64,000 bases of DNA from Fasciola hepatica (taxonomy: Eukaryota > Platyhelminthes > Trematoda > Plagiorchiida > Fasciolidae): positions 4,340,001-4,404,000 of the forward strand of contig CANUEZ040000183.1 of NCBI GenBank assembly GCA_948099385.1, in the 5' to 3' direction. The notes below the pieces were generated by a model. The model saw only the letters and a program-made list of their open reading frames with translations, had not been told where the DNA came from and ran no database searches. Position 1 is the first letter of the stretch. Each line of letters opens with the position of its first letter. Below are positions 52,124 to 64,000 of the stretch, one piece after another. The translations under genes were made by a program, and so were the position numbers.

Positions 52124-52266
52124 CGGCAGAGGGCATCCAGTACCTGGATATGAATGATATCCTCGAGTTGGTTTACAATTTTAATGGGACAGCGTATCTG
52201 TGTACTACTTGGATTACTTTGACTGACTTGTACGATCATAACCGCATAACCAGAATACCGCAATAA
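52124..52266 (+). CDS. Possible alternative terminal exon
   Basis: Acceptor CTCTAAAACTTCAG; two leading bases then 46 codons to TAA, so it can be joined in frame to the exon ending at 52002. Contains AEGIQYLDMNDILELVYNF and TTWITLTDLYDHN. It cannot be an internal exon leading to 53412 without a stop. Its WITLTDLY resembles WALLTDLH of the 53412 exon, hinting at exon duplication. Confidence 0.3.
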
Positions 52267-52623
52267 AACTGGTTTTGACTTACTTCTGTATCCATTCTTC
52301 ATATCTGATTGTTCTTAAAGAAACTCACCTTGTGGTTTTGCACGCGAACTCTCATTAGCAAAGTCTGACTCCTTCAAAAAACCATTTCTACATTGCTTCT
52401 TAGTCTGCTGAATCAAATAATGACGACAAATCTTTGAAAATAACTTGGAAGACTCTAGGGAATTCTTAATGTCCTCTCCCCAAATCTTTCTCTATGTAAA
52501 CTTAAATAAATATAGATAAATAAATACTCCTTTAACTTCTTTTTTTAATCACTGTACAACAAAGTACAACAGTTCACGAAGGGGGTCACGTTCAACGAAC
52601 AACTGACAAGTGGAGACGTGACC

Positions 52624-52694
52624 CGCGGTGGCGGGAATCGAACCCGGGTCGTTATTGTTCAAATTACCCAACGATAACCGTTTGACTACCGTCG
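52624..52694 (-). repeat. tRNA-like element with strong B box
   Basis: Minus strand carries CCCGGGTTCGATTCCCGCC, a full B box with a largely paired T arm, and an A-box-like TAGTCAAACGG 40 nt upstream. The anticodon and acceptor stems do not fold cleanly. Related in layout to the element at 48170; likely a SINE head or pseudo-tRNA. Confidence 0.45.
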
Positions 52695-53164
52695 GACAGG
52701 GATTTCAAACAAGGTGTGATTCGACAAGTTCATATTTCCCGCTTGCGAAGTACAAAACCCATTGTGCATCGGAATATATCCATTTTATTTAGTCTATCGG
52801 CTTTTGCAAGACCGGCACTTACATGACCCATGCATTCTCTCTACATTCTGACCATGAGCTTGCTGAGCTTCCGCTGATCCAAGTGACCATAAAGATATTT
52901 TTTCAGTCACGTTTCTGTTTTCGGTTGGTGGTAACTCGGTGAGGTTGCAATCACTAATTAAACATACGTGGGTTTTACAGGAATTTCACACTGTATCACA
53001 AATACAACGTCGCCCATAAGGGATCATAACCCTCTCGTTGATTTCATTTGCACGCTTTTGTAGACGCAGGATGATATCCAAGATCGCAGTTTATTTGTGA
53101 GATCAAAGGAATATGAAAAAAGTGTCATGCGACGTCGTGCTTTTTTGCGTATATTGTGACCTGA

Positions 53165-53195
<31 letters not shown>

Positions 53196-53411
53196 TCTGT
53201 CACATATTGTTTACGCCAACTTCAAATTATCGCAACCAATTTGCATAAAATAATTTTCAATTCAAGGTCACTGGAGCTACTCAGAACAGAGAGCAAAGAA
53301 ATAGAACAGAGGAAAACAAGCTTCACTGACCCTGGAATTTTCTAAATTTTGAAGGAAACCAAGAACACACTGACATTCCTTCAAGCTCCATTTGTTATTT
53401 TCTCATCTTAG

Positions 53412-53587
53412 GAAACCGTTGTGCTCAGTGCATTGTCGACAGAGTGGCGCAGTTTTACCCAGCCATAAATGATTTTAATCACACAGATCGATATGTTTGG
53501 AACTGGGCACTGCTAACAGACTTGCACACTATCTCAGACCTGTCTAAATCGGGTCATGCTACGCTCCTTTGGAACAATGTTAGCAAG
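53412..53587 (+). CDS. Internal exon of the same unrecognised gene
   Basis: Acceptor TTTTCTCATCTTAG, donor GTAAGT. Two leading bases, then 58 codons without a stop, including RCAQCIVDRVAQFYPAINDF and VWNWALLTDLHTISDLSK. Shows a CxxC pair and N-glycosylation sequons (NHT, NVS), suggesting a lumenal or secreted region. Entry phase matches the exon at 51873 and exit phase matches the short exon at 53667. Confidence 0.55.
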
Positions 53588-53666
53588 GTAAGTTTCGTAT
53601 TCACAGAGAACTTTTGACAATTTCATCGTACACGTTGAAGAACGAATTCACTTGTATCCCCATCAG

Positions 53667-53747
53667 TTGTTTGGAGAAGATTTCAACGATTTTCTACAGT
53701 GCTCTTGCTTTCGCACTGTGTGCTTGTCGCAAAATCGATCCAGCTGA
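53667..53747 (+). CDS. Putative terminal exon of the same gene
   Basis: Acceptor CTTGTATCCCCATCAG after a 79-nt intron. Phase-0 entry, 26 codons (LFGEDFNDFLQCSCFRTVCL then SQNRSS) and TGA. Cys-rich, with another sequon. Three exons joined would give at least 128 residues; the 5' end of the gene is unresolved. Confidence 0.45.
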   Translation: MFGEDFNDFLQCSCFRTVCLSQNRSS

Positions 53748-54992
53748 ACTCGCTGGCAACAACATGGGCTTAAAATCCGTTGACGTTCCAAAGGCATGAA
53801 CCGGTGAAATATACTACCGGAATTTTACGAACCAAATTATCGTCAAATCCACGAGAATACAGATTTGCTATCGATCTTCTTGTGGTGTCTGTGGCCCTCG
53901 GTTGAATCAGCTGTCGTTCAAAAACAGGCATTTGGCAGCGACTCGACTGAATCATTCTTAAGCTGTACGAACTCTATCTTGAAATGAATTAAGTGAAACG
54001 ATCAAATTGACGTATGCTCTTTCGTCAGAGCACTTTTATTTTTAGAACACCCAATAGCGACTGTAGATTCTTGAAACCCCTGAAATCAATGACTGACTTT
54101 TTCCCGATCACTCGGAAGCACACTCGCATACAAACACAGCAGTAGACGAGTGTTGCTATGTTACTCCTCCTAATCGAAATCTTTGTTCCTATCGATTCAT
54201 CAGTGACTAAGTGTAGCTCGTTTTATCTGACTCTACTTCATTTAGCTGTCTTGTTTCGGTATCCCTAACTAATTGGGTCTCCTGGTCAAATGGTTTCTGT
54301 GCGTTCGTGCTACCTGTTGCTTGTACTTGACTGTTCGACCTCGAACCTGATTGGTGCTTGTTAGTCAAGTGGTTGACTTCCTGCTCGATCTAGTTGCTCT
54401 CATCATATCGTAATTCGTTGCGCAGCCAGACTGGCCAAGCCACAGCTCGTTGTTCTTGGGCTCACTTTCTCGGGGTCAGTTGAATGTGTGGCCTGCACCT
54501 TTCCCACTAGTTCCATGTGCGGGTTTCGTCCTCCTGTGGTACATTTGGATAAAACACGGACCACTGGGGTTTGTTCTCCATTTCCTGTCTGCTGATTGAA
54601 GCCGTTGCTTGACCGACTAGCGGTTGGATATTCATCGGACGGAATGGAAAACAACGTCGTTCTCGGTGATTCATTGTCTAGCTAGCCAGATATAGCACAT
54701 CCATATAGGTGAGATAAAACAAGATTTGTTTTGGTAAAACAAATTGGGAGATACTTACAGAAGGGAGGAGTCACGACAAAACACACAAATTCTGGTCAGT
54801 TGAGCAATGTGAGATCAATTTAGTCAACGTAAATTTGGTCGAAAAATGTGTTGTCATCAGGTTGACCACAGACGGTGAGAATAAGCCTAAGGTTCCGACT
54901 GACTATCTTTGAACACAAACGGTGGGAGTTTTTCAACTGAATGGCAATCGCCTCGGCCTTGGATATTAGGTGATAGTGGATTTTTTTCTATC

Positions 54993-55168
54993 TCAACCCC
55001 ATTTGACCGTGTAGAGATGCCTAACTGGCACACAAACTTCAATGGGATGGTTGATTCGAACCAGATTAGCAGCAGCAGTTGCTGACAAATCATCCATTGC
55101 TTTCTCACGACTAAGCCTGCTGGGATGGTGCTCTTTTATGTAGTCAGCCGAGCGTCTCGTGGTACGAC
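54993..55168 (-). CDS. Candidate terminal exon of an unrecognised minus-strand gene
   Basis: Acceptor GATCCTTTTGATTCGAG; two leading bases then 57 codons and TGA. Includes SADYIKEHHPSRLSREKAMD, SATAAANLVRINHPIEVCVP and ends LYTVKWG. Amino-acid mix looks like real protein. The obvious upstream donor at 55222 leaves a different phase, so the preceding exon is not established. Confidence 0.35.
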
Positions 55169-55981
55169 CTCGAATCAAAAGGATCAAACAAATTATTGAA
55201 CACAAAATGAAGTTACACTCACCGGGAACTCACTTTATCTGCTGTGAGAACGCTGCTTAGGAGAAAAGTTTTTTGCACGGCTGTGGATCAGTTTCTTTGT
55301 GATATTCGGTGATGTGCCTTCTTTAAATGAAAATGAAAAGTAAATTGGTTTTCATTCTAGCGCGGTTGAATTCCCTTTTGTCTCACCTGACTACACACAA
55401 TTGAATAGACATATCAAGATAAATGTTGCGGAACCTATTTACTTTTGCCTAGCTCTTTGTTGACCACGTCAGTCTAACCCATTCTTAGAATTAAGTTGGT
55501 TATGCACTGAATGATGCCTTCATTACGCTGCGCTGGGACTAAACTATAGTAGTTTGTACGTCATCCTCTCCATTATATCTTAATGAGAACGTTACGTCGG
55601 AACCAACAATTTTGAATGTTGACTGAATGTTCTTGAAACTTACTGAAAAAAATAAACAGGTCGTTGCAACTGTTAGAGTCTTTCACCATACATGTGCTGT
55701 AGTTCACTGAATGTCAATTACGGAAGCATTTCCCAATATGTTCTATCAACTTTCCCGTCTCTAATTTTGTCATGAAGATTTCAGCCAGTAACGGATGGAA
55801 GGATGAAGAATTATCGCAGTTCTATCCTCTTGGCATTACATATGACCGTTGAACTGAAACTGCACAATAAACTCACTCTGGCCAAGTAAATTACAGATCT
55901 CAATAGGCATTTCGACGTTTTATCTTGAGGCTTAAATACTATCGCAAAAATACCGAAGTTTCTCCAAGAAGTACTGTACTA

Positions 55982-56540
55982 TTAGAAATAATTAAAGTGA
56001 GAAATCTCATTGAAACCTGGAACTATGCACGCCGAAATAGTAAGACTATCAAAAGTGTTAATTTTATAGTATAGCTCACTAGTATGCAGGTAATGTCGAA
56101 ATTTCCCAGGAATCGTTAATTTTCGCATTACTTTATCTGTCACATGAAGAATTGCGGCTTTGTAAAATTTTCTGTTACCAAGGCAAATTATGATGTCTAC
56201 TTCATTAAAAGTGAGGAATAAATTATCTATCTTGTTTAAACCTGGGCTGCTAGGAGGAAATTCTAATAATCGAGTCATGAAATTTTAGAACTATAAAAAC
56301 ATATAGCAAATGCATGGATATGTCAGAGGCTATAATACGTACATCCTCATTTGAGACATGACCTGGTGCATTATTCTACACCAAGATAACTTCAAGGAAC
56401 TTCTGGTCTGATAGAAGGGGAATCTCCACTTTTTGAGCCCCGTGAAATCCACATGGATCGCAACTTCTTGTAGCCAATTACAACCGTTGCAAAGAGTTCA
56501 ACAATCTCGAAGTCACTGAAATGAGTTTCTTTGGAAATTT
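55982..56540 (-). mobile_element. Tc1/mariner-like transposase remnant
   Basis: Minus strand: VILV-NNAPGHVSNEDV (56330-56390) corresponds to the DNAPxH catalytic block of DDE transposases with Asp changed to Asn and a stop just before. LLEFPPSSPGLNKIDNLF follows, matching the WPxxSPDLNPIENLW block. Frames change between them. Clearly inactive. Confidence 0.55.
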
Positions 56541-59500
56541 CATTTTTACTACTGACAAATTTGTGAGTCCTTTAGGTTTCACCGAAGATCGCGCAAAGTA
56601 AATCGATGGCCAAAACTACTTATGAAGCTACTCGAATATTTTCATGGTACAACACCCAGTCGCCTTTGTTGTTCGAATATAGTTGACTCTTAGTAGACTG
56701 AAAACTAAAACAACTAACTTCTCTCCATCCTTGTTTGAATTGGGGCCTAGGAACTTGTTGTCAAGTCGTCCCTGTGGCTATATATTTACTGGTCTCTAGA
56801 TATCATTCTTTTATCCCAGTGCAGCTAACACTATCCTCCAAGTGGGACTAGTTATTTTTTACACATCGCATATAACTTTGACACCGATTTTATTTTAATA
56901 ATATCGAATGTTTATCGCATGGGCAAGTGCACACTGTCGACTCTCGCCTAGTTAATGAAGTAACGGATTTTCTGCCTTTTTTATAACATTTATTTTCAAT
57001 AAAGCGAAAAGAAAGTGGCTAATAAATCAGTCATGCTCACCTAGCCTTTAAGTCCAGGTTAAGGGTTAATTATTAATGAAGGAAGGCATCCTCGATGAGT
57101 TTCATCTTCCTCGGTGTAACAAAAAGCCATATTCAACATTCAGCTAATTTTGAACTTCGACACTTCGGGTTAATTTATCTAAGGTCAAAACATTTCAATC
57201 CTCAAAGAATCGCAGCAGATGTAACATTACTGCTATCAAGTCTTACTGAATTTCGCATTGCAGTCTTGTATTGTGATATATCACAGGATTTCAGGAAGAA
57301 AGATGTTCGTCTAGGGAACCTCAACAACATATATACCTACAGGGATATAATCACTTTTCAATGGCACCTTCATTGTAATGGCATTATGAACACGCATGTC
57401 AGTACGCTGGATGGGCACCTTTGGACAGATCGAGTAGAGTGCTACTTTATAATGAACTCATAACTTCCAGCATCTAGGACGAACTGATGCCGAAGGCTGC
57501 ATAGCTTGCAATCCCTCAAAATGTTCAACATACATGCAGGATTGGATTATCAGGGGTCATGTTCAGAACATTTCACCAGGAATGGTGACACATTTTTGGG
57601 TTAGTGCTGGTCTTCCCACAGAAGTAGCATACAATATTGCGGAAGCGGTAGGAGATCGAAGATAAAAGTCTCCGACGAAAAACAACTATCCAGCAACGCT
57701 GGTGTCCGTTCCCTACCTGATCTCGAGCTCCAGCCTTCGACTTCGGCGTTAACCGCCAGGCGTGATAGATCGAACTTCCCAAAGTCATCGGATTGTTCGC
57801 ATGTAAACGGAGCCTCAGGAAGCTTCGCTTCTACCTTCAGTTCAAACCTTTTTTCTGCAGCTCTGGATAATTGACACCAGCAGTTAGTCCCTTAGTCGTG
57901 CCTTCCACTGATCCCCGAAACGCATTTCGCCTGCGTTTGCTGCATAAGAATAAAACTTTGGAAATTCATGTTGAAAGTGGGATTAAGTATGACATGTGTG
58001 GCATCGGACACTGCTAGTTTGCATGTCACGAAAATCAATAAATTATATCAAGAATGCTATTTGCGTACCATCTGTCCAATCCATTTGAAGACAGTCGTTA
58101 TTCAGAAGTAGGATACAATCCTGTGATTTGCACGTCTTCTTTTGCCTTATCACGTTCGATTACTATGATGCAGTCGTGTTCATTACCAATCCATAATTGC
58201 CGATAAATGTTTGTGAGCAATCAGCTCCTTATTTAGTCAATAAGTGGTATGCACGCTACCATACTACGACCACAGACCCGAGAATGCAGACTGATACCTG
58301 GAAATTCGCCGGAACAACGTAATCTAGTAGCAGGTTCTTTCTCATTACGAAAGAAACTGGTCCCGGGGCTTCTCGTGAAAGCAAGTCTCATCATGAACGA
58401 GTAAAACGAAAGGACGCCTGTGTTGTGTTCATCATCTGTAATGGATCACGTAATTCTTGCGCTTCATCTATTGTTCGCGCTATGTGAGTGACTGCTTAGA
58501 CCTGACTCAACAGCCTTTTATCGGGAAGAAATTCGTCTGGCTTTTGTAACACCTGGTAGTGGTGGTCTGGATATGCCGAGGCTGCTGTGTTCGTCATTAG
58601 AAGTAGAGCACGCATTCATTACACTCCATTCATTTGGATGACCGTAACCACAAAACCAGACCCTAACCGAAGATCAGGTGAACAAGTACATAAGCAAGTA
58701 ATCAGGCAAGTAAGTGGATTTACAATCTGTTTTACGATCAAGCCACGCGTTCTTTAGGCAGAAGCCAAGCAAGATATCATCGATCAGTGGCAACTGCCCT
58801 AGTTAAACATGATTGAATAATAACAGGCGTGCGTCCACGCCCGAGGGGGATACTGATCGATTGTCCGTGTAGTGTGCGTCACCGTCTAAATATGACACAA
58901 CAGAAAGTTATCATTGCAGGCGGCTGAAGGCTGTGTCATGCGGTGTCCCGTGAGATGCACGCTGAATCACCCTAGGTGCATTAGTGAGTAATGAGAAAAC
59001 GTCATGTTCTGTGAGTCGACTGGGCCCGAACAGTCAGAAGTATCACGCAAGCTGTAGATGACCAGTTCCATTCTGAGAGACACAAGAACATCGGCCGTCC
59101 AGTTTATTAGGGTGTGATACAGTCAAATACTCCTGTTTATGTTTCCCTTTGCGGTACTTTTTGTTTGTGTAGTTTCGACAGACCGCGAAGCCGGGATATA
59201 GACGTCCGGACTAGTTGTATTCTGTCGAGCTCCAAGTATTTAACGATGCCATTCTATTTCAGTTGTTCTCGGACTTCGAATAAAACCATTTTCTGTTGCT
59301 TTGGTTTTGTCCGTTGTTCTTCGAGAACCTTGGACTATCCTGCAGCAACACTCTCAAATTGTGTTGAACATTCAACTTGCCTGAGAACTTTGAATCCACA
59401 GCCAGTAATAATTTTCAAAATGATCATACATTCGTTCCTCCTGAGTTCTTTTAACCTGTTCAAATGTTCCTTATCCCTAAAACTGAAGAACTTAAACGAG

Positions 59501-59981
59501 GCACTTTACGTTGGCCATTTCTAGACTGGTCAGAATCTTGTCACCTCTCCTAAATGGTATTTGAGTTAAGAGAATATGATTCAAAAATGTAGTAATTATT
59601 TGATAAAAACAATACTTAAACATTTTCGTGAGGGTTAGTAGGTGGAGCATCTTTCCACATAAGACCATTCTCCCATAGGTTAAGTAATACTTTGTATGAT
59701 TAGACGAGATTAACTGGTATTTTGCAAGGTACAATGTAAGGTCTATTAAAGTGGTACCAAATGAAATCTCTGGGACAAGTTTAAGGTGCGATTAATTCAG
59801 GTTTTTCAATCTGAGCTACGTGAACTCTTCAATCGGTAGAAGGGAGGAGGTGATTGATAGTAATTGGAGAGAATCACGGCCACACGAGTATTTGAACCTA
59901 ATCTGGGGATAGGAAGTTCAATTACCCGTTTTCACTGTCCGCTTAACACTGATTAAACCTTGACTTTCAATCACCAATTCA
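56541..59981. other. Intergenic stretch, no recognised gene
   Basis: Open frames of 122 codons (57095-57463, plus) and 136 codons (59114-59524, plus) show no domain or splice context I can name. Probably non-coding or old repeat. Confidence 0.4.
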
Positions 59982-60050
59982 CCATGGTGAATAGCTTAAC
60001 GGCATTGGACTACATCATCAGAAGTCGAGTTGCGTCCGAAACTCCTATGG
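59982..60050 (+). repeat. tRNA-like element (Arg-like, decayed)
   Basis: TAGCTTAACGGCATTGGACTAC followed by TCAGAAG closely follows the D and anticodon arms of tRNA-Arg. The ends CCATGG and TATGG nearly pair. The T arm is degenerate and the anticodon is altered, so it is a pseudo-tRNA or SINE head. Confidence 0.35.
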
Positions 60051-60530
60051 TCGTCGTCAACCTGTCCCTGGTGTTATTTGTGATTTCCCCAACCATGAAA
60101 AGCTTCACATGTTGTTGCGTACAAACACTTATCAACTGTGTTCGTACTTGGCAAAGCATAGATTTCAATCAGATTTTCTGACAATATTTGTGGAATTGAA
60201 ATTCATCTGTATGGAGTTCACGAGATTCGCCGACCGGAGGATCAGAGACACCTGGTGACGAAACTCATTGCCACGGTTAGTGAGACAATAGTATAGGAAC
60301 TCTTACTCTTCGTCTGCACGATGTTTTCCCTCTGCCTTCTCATTTCTCATTTGTTTTATCTGCTTCGGTTGATATTGGAATGTAGCAACCAAAAACAGTG
60401 CCAGATTATTGGTTGAAAAAAAGGAACTGAAAGTCAAGGGTTAGATTATTGATGCATTTTGAGCAAGTCGTGAAGTGATCAGGTAATCCACCAACCGCTG
60501 TGTCAGGAGTAAAGAACACACGAAGGGGCA

Positions 60531-60543
60531 GGGGGGGGGGGGG
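60531..60543 (+). repeat. Poly-G run (13 G)
   Basis: Homopolymer G tract; on the opposite strand it reads as poly-Pro. Prone to sequencing-length error. Confidence 0.95.
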
Positions 60544-60769
60544 TGGAAGCAGATGATGTTGGAGAATGGGCATAAAGATGTGCACAGACTGATCAAGTTT
60601 GGTGTCACACACTGTCTTCCTAGACTAGAGCCTCCGTTAGTCGGAAACACTCGGAAATAAATCAGCAAACCATGAACATGTGCGACCATGTTGCCATTTA
60701 CGATAAAGTCAAACCATCTCAGGTTGTGCTTCGTATGGTGTCCAAAGAACCGGCCCGTCATGGCCTCAT

Positions 60770-61120
60770 TCAAAGTCTTCGGACCATAGATACCAATTCT
60801 CCATGATAATGTATAAGAGCAGTCCTGGTTACCGATTTACGCTGACCACGACATCCATGTGAAATCGCGGAGTGAAAAAACCATCGTTCGTTCATAACCA
60901 CGATAAGCGTTGGTCCTACATGGTGAATCCGTACTCTAGTGGTAGAATCATCATAACTAAATAGATTCGAATCCATTCTTATTCGCAAAATCACCCGATT
61001 GTTTTTTCCACAAGGTCCCACGGAAAAACCCTCAATCGAGAATGGATTCACTCCTTTTTGGAATTTGCCCGGTGCTGATCGAATCGCATGGACGTTTATC
61101 ACTTTACTGGTACGAGGCAC
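60770..61120 (-). mobile_element. Possible second Tc1/IS630-like transposase remnant
   Basis: A 116-codon minus-strand frame has NRVILRIRMDSNLFSYDD, resembling the VIxSDESxFNLFxxDG block. Further on, SAISHGCRGQRKSVTR resembles the WGAISxxGxGxLxFV block. The catalytic Asp of DES appears changed. No clear DNAPxH block follows. Confidence 0.35.
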
Positions 61121-64000
61121 GAATCACGCCGGCCTCCGTCACATTAACACTAGCTAGACAGTGAGCCGTTGTGGTCCGAATTCCTACCACGCCTAACCTA
61201 TTAGGGTCCCATGTGGTTTTACATTCTAAGTGTCAGGGTCACGGATGCCAGTTCTCTATGAAAGTGCGGTGAGCCTTTGGAGTTATGGAGTGGGCCACTT
61301 CTACTGAAGTCATGCAAAAGCATGAAATGATAAAAGGTTCAAGAGCACTGAAACAGCTAGAGGATGAAACTGGCAAGATTGGTAGCATCAGTGCAATGAT
61401 TATTACCAGTATTATTACTATTGTTTTTATTATTCTCGACAAGATAAAAACCGTAGTAAGAGGCTAATCTGAGGATAAGACAAACAACAAAAGTTAATTA
61501 GGACACAAACACAAACCAATATCAGTAGAATGTTACATTTTCTAGTGAAAAAAGAAATTACCGAGTTACTGTCAAGCACAAAAGTCCGAACGGACAAAAT
61601 CCAGTTTCCGAGCAAATAACTACAAGTTGTAGGTGTCTAAGACAATAAGAGTCAAACGGACTAAGAATAAAATATGAACAAAGGAACATTGGGAGGATGA
61701 GTACAGACAGTATTGTATCGCCGTTTTTAAAGGTATGCGATCAGACTGAGTGAAGTTTGGGGGTTATATCTGATGGGAGCCGAGCCGGTATTGAGCGAGA
61801 AGGACCAAGGAGATTGGATGACGAGTTCCAGCGGATGACTCGCATCTCCCCAGCACGATTAACAAAATATGGAGAGGGAGAGGACCGATCCAGCATCACA
61901 GCCGATATTCTTCTACGATCTTCTTCAACTGAACAAACATCTGTAAAAAGGAAAAATGGGGAAAACACAACGAATCGGTCAAATCAGCTCGAACCACAAA
62001 CCACGTGCACAGTGTTTTTTAAGTCGAGAAAAAAATTAGACTTGCCTAAGGTCATTTAAACCACATTCTGCACTGGACTACTCTCATGTTTGTCAGTAAG
62101 CAAATTGTCAAAAACCCATTCGGGATGTGAGTATCCGCCTGATTGCCTAGGCTGTATATTTGCATACTGAGAAAATTTTCGCCAGTAAAAGTTACGATGA
62201 AACCGAGATTATCAAAGGATAGATACCAATACATAACCAACTCCTATGAAATTCACAAGGTTATGAAGTCGGTGGTTCACATTGCTTTCCAACGGTCTTA
62301 TTGCATGCGGTAACAAGTTATTGTTTTTATTACCAATTCTCTCTGAATATATCAAACAATTAAAAAGCTGGATCTGTCGTACTGGTGACAGAACAAAAAT
62401 TATTATCTGTATGGTACATACATAATTCATTGAAGGGAAAAAAGTCCCTGATGTGAACCATAATGAGTAGTACTCCTCACACAGCAGATCAGATACTGTA
62501 ACCTCTCTGACGCCACAATTTTTTTTATTACTCACTGGGAACCGTGTAGTGTCATATTTTCAGTGCTGGGCGGATGGACTCAGCTTTATCGAGTTGTCAA
62601 ACAGGGATGGGTGGTGATTACTTTTATCCGTTCTGGTGGAATACAAAGTAACTGCAATTATTGTGTGCACGATTATTTGCGCGTATAGTGTGGCATCCAG
62701 CAGAATTCGCGTTATCTCTTTATCAGTACTAGGACACCGAGAGGTTCCAGCAATTTGTTAAAATTTCGTGACTTTTTCCAATGATAAGTTCCACTGAAGT
62801 GGGGTTTTATAGTTGCGTTTTATTCCCCTAGTAGTTGTGGTATATATAAAAAGACCTCATTATTGGCTTTCGAATTTGGTCCGATTCGTTTGTGTGGGGC
62901 ATTTTTTTCTGGATTTATAATGCAAAGTGTCCGTACGGATATGTTGCCATTCTGTCGAGGTTTTTTTTCTTCGTCTTTTCAGTGTGTGGCAGCTTTTCGC
63001 TTGTTATGATGAAGTAGCATATTAGTGAAATTGAAGGGATCTTGGATATATCGGCAATCGTTGTTGGAGTTCGTTATCCTCTCAGCACTTTTTCAGGTAT
63101 TTTAGCGACAGATTTTGTCAATTTGGAAAGGTCCATTGAAGCAATATGACGACTCAGTGCTATCTCTCACCTTAAGTTAATTGGCTTCCTAACAGAGGAG
63201 CACTTCGCTTCACGCGACAAACCGTGCATTAATACTGCAATCTGATTCAACTCGATAAAACTGGAAAAAGTTGCAATCAACTTGCGTTAGAAGCAAGCTA
63301 TTCTAGTGAGCCACGTAGTCGCCTAGATTTCTGAATGACATCAAATCGTTCTTTTATTCGACCAAATCAGCAACGATGCAGTATACAGAAATACACGGAA
63401 CACGTTCGGTAGTGACACAGATCGGAAGTTAGAAGACACTTTCGAACAAACTACTGTCCACACTCATTCATCTCAGTAAAAATGTGCTAAAGACTGGTAT
63501 TCCTGTCATTGCACCACTGGATCAGTCAGAAAGCTGCTTCAAAAGTGAAATGACTTGGAAGCAGGACCATATATCACGTGCGAGACAAGTGGCCCACATT
63601 TTATTATCAATTTTGATCATCCGCTGTATTACAGTCCAAATTGAAGTGACATGCTAGTTAGTTCATCAGTACGTATTCACAAACATGAAGCTACAAAAGG
63701 CGCATCTATGTGTTCGCTATAATCCCCTCAGTTAGTCATCCGAAACACGGAAAAGATCGAAATAAATGAATTAGGTTCTAGTTGTCATGATATGCACTCG
63801 CTTATATATTATCCCGTAATGGCAGCAGCCTAATTGGATAAATATGTATTGGATATACCACCATCCTCAGCCAAATATGATCTAATCACACGATCAGCGT
63901 GAATGCACATCACTGCTATTTCAATCAATCCCACCAGGACTATCACTTTCGTGTGCCAGTTGGTATCGATACTTCGCCAAAACGATGGATCTCCAACAGA
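61121..64000. other. Right end of window, no recognised gene
   Basis: Only frames up to about 107 codons without motifs, on both strands. No microsatellite or element identified. Confidence 0.45.

Overview
The window reads as an intron-rich, repeat-rich eukaryotic genome of about 40% G+C, most likely a digenean trematode or close flatworm relative. Evidence seen: short scattered coding pieces with GT/AG splice sites, many microsatellites, an RTE-type non-LTR retrotransposon, tRNA-derived repeats, and a gene built from tiny exons. No bacterial gene layout is present. The species assignment is inference.

The main content is a micro-exon gene (MEG-like) on the minus strand. It starts at 39863 with a 49-nt coding exon encoding a signal-peptide-like N terminus (MRIFTLFALFGIVTLV). 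It then runs leftwards for about 38-39 kb to the left edge, where its end is cut off. I can read about 26 well-supported internal micro-exons plus 4 weaker ones. Fifteen of the supported ones are exactly 15 nt; the others are 9, 18, 21, 33, 36, 45 or 57 nt. Each is a multiple of 3, flanked by a minus-strand acceptor and a GTAAG/GTGAG donor, and open in one shared phase (phase-1 introns on both sides). Any exon can therefore be skipped without breaking the frame. Joined in order they give roughly 200 residues of a predicted secreted, modular protein: acidic Asp/Ser repeats first, a mixed charged middle, then a Thr/Pro/Val-rich tail. Several exons were made by local tandem duplication, most clearly six exons in 33.2-35.3 kb.

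Region by region. 0.5-39.9 kb: the MEG and its introns, which hold a GATA array, TA, GT and GAT microsatellites, a possible three-exon plus-strand gene (11.7-12.3 kb), a degenerate reverse-transcriptase fragment (31.1-31.7 kb) and an inverted pair of tRNA-like repeats (32.6-33.0 kb). 39.9-40.6 kb: probable MEG promoter, then CA and TAG microsatellites. 41.3-41.95 kb: a decayed coding sequence. 42.8-46.1 kb: a defective RTE-type retrotransposon on the minus strand. 46.9-47.1 kb: a second kind of RT fragment. 47.1-51.4 kb: mostly non-coding. 51.4-53.7 kb: exons of an unrecognised plus-strand gene. 55.0-55.2 kb: a candidate terminal exon on the minus strand. 55.9-61.1 kb: Tc1/mariner-like transposase remnants and a tRNA-like element. 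61.1-64 kb: nothing recognisable.

No virus, CRISPR array, rRNA operon or prokaryotic operon was seen. All splice calls are by eye and have no transcript support.
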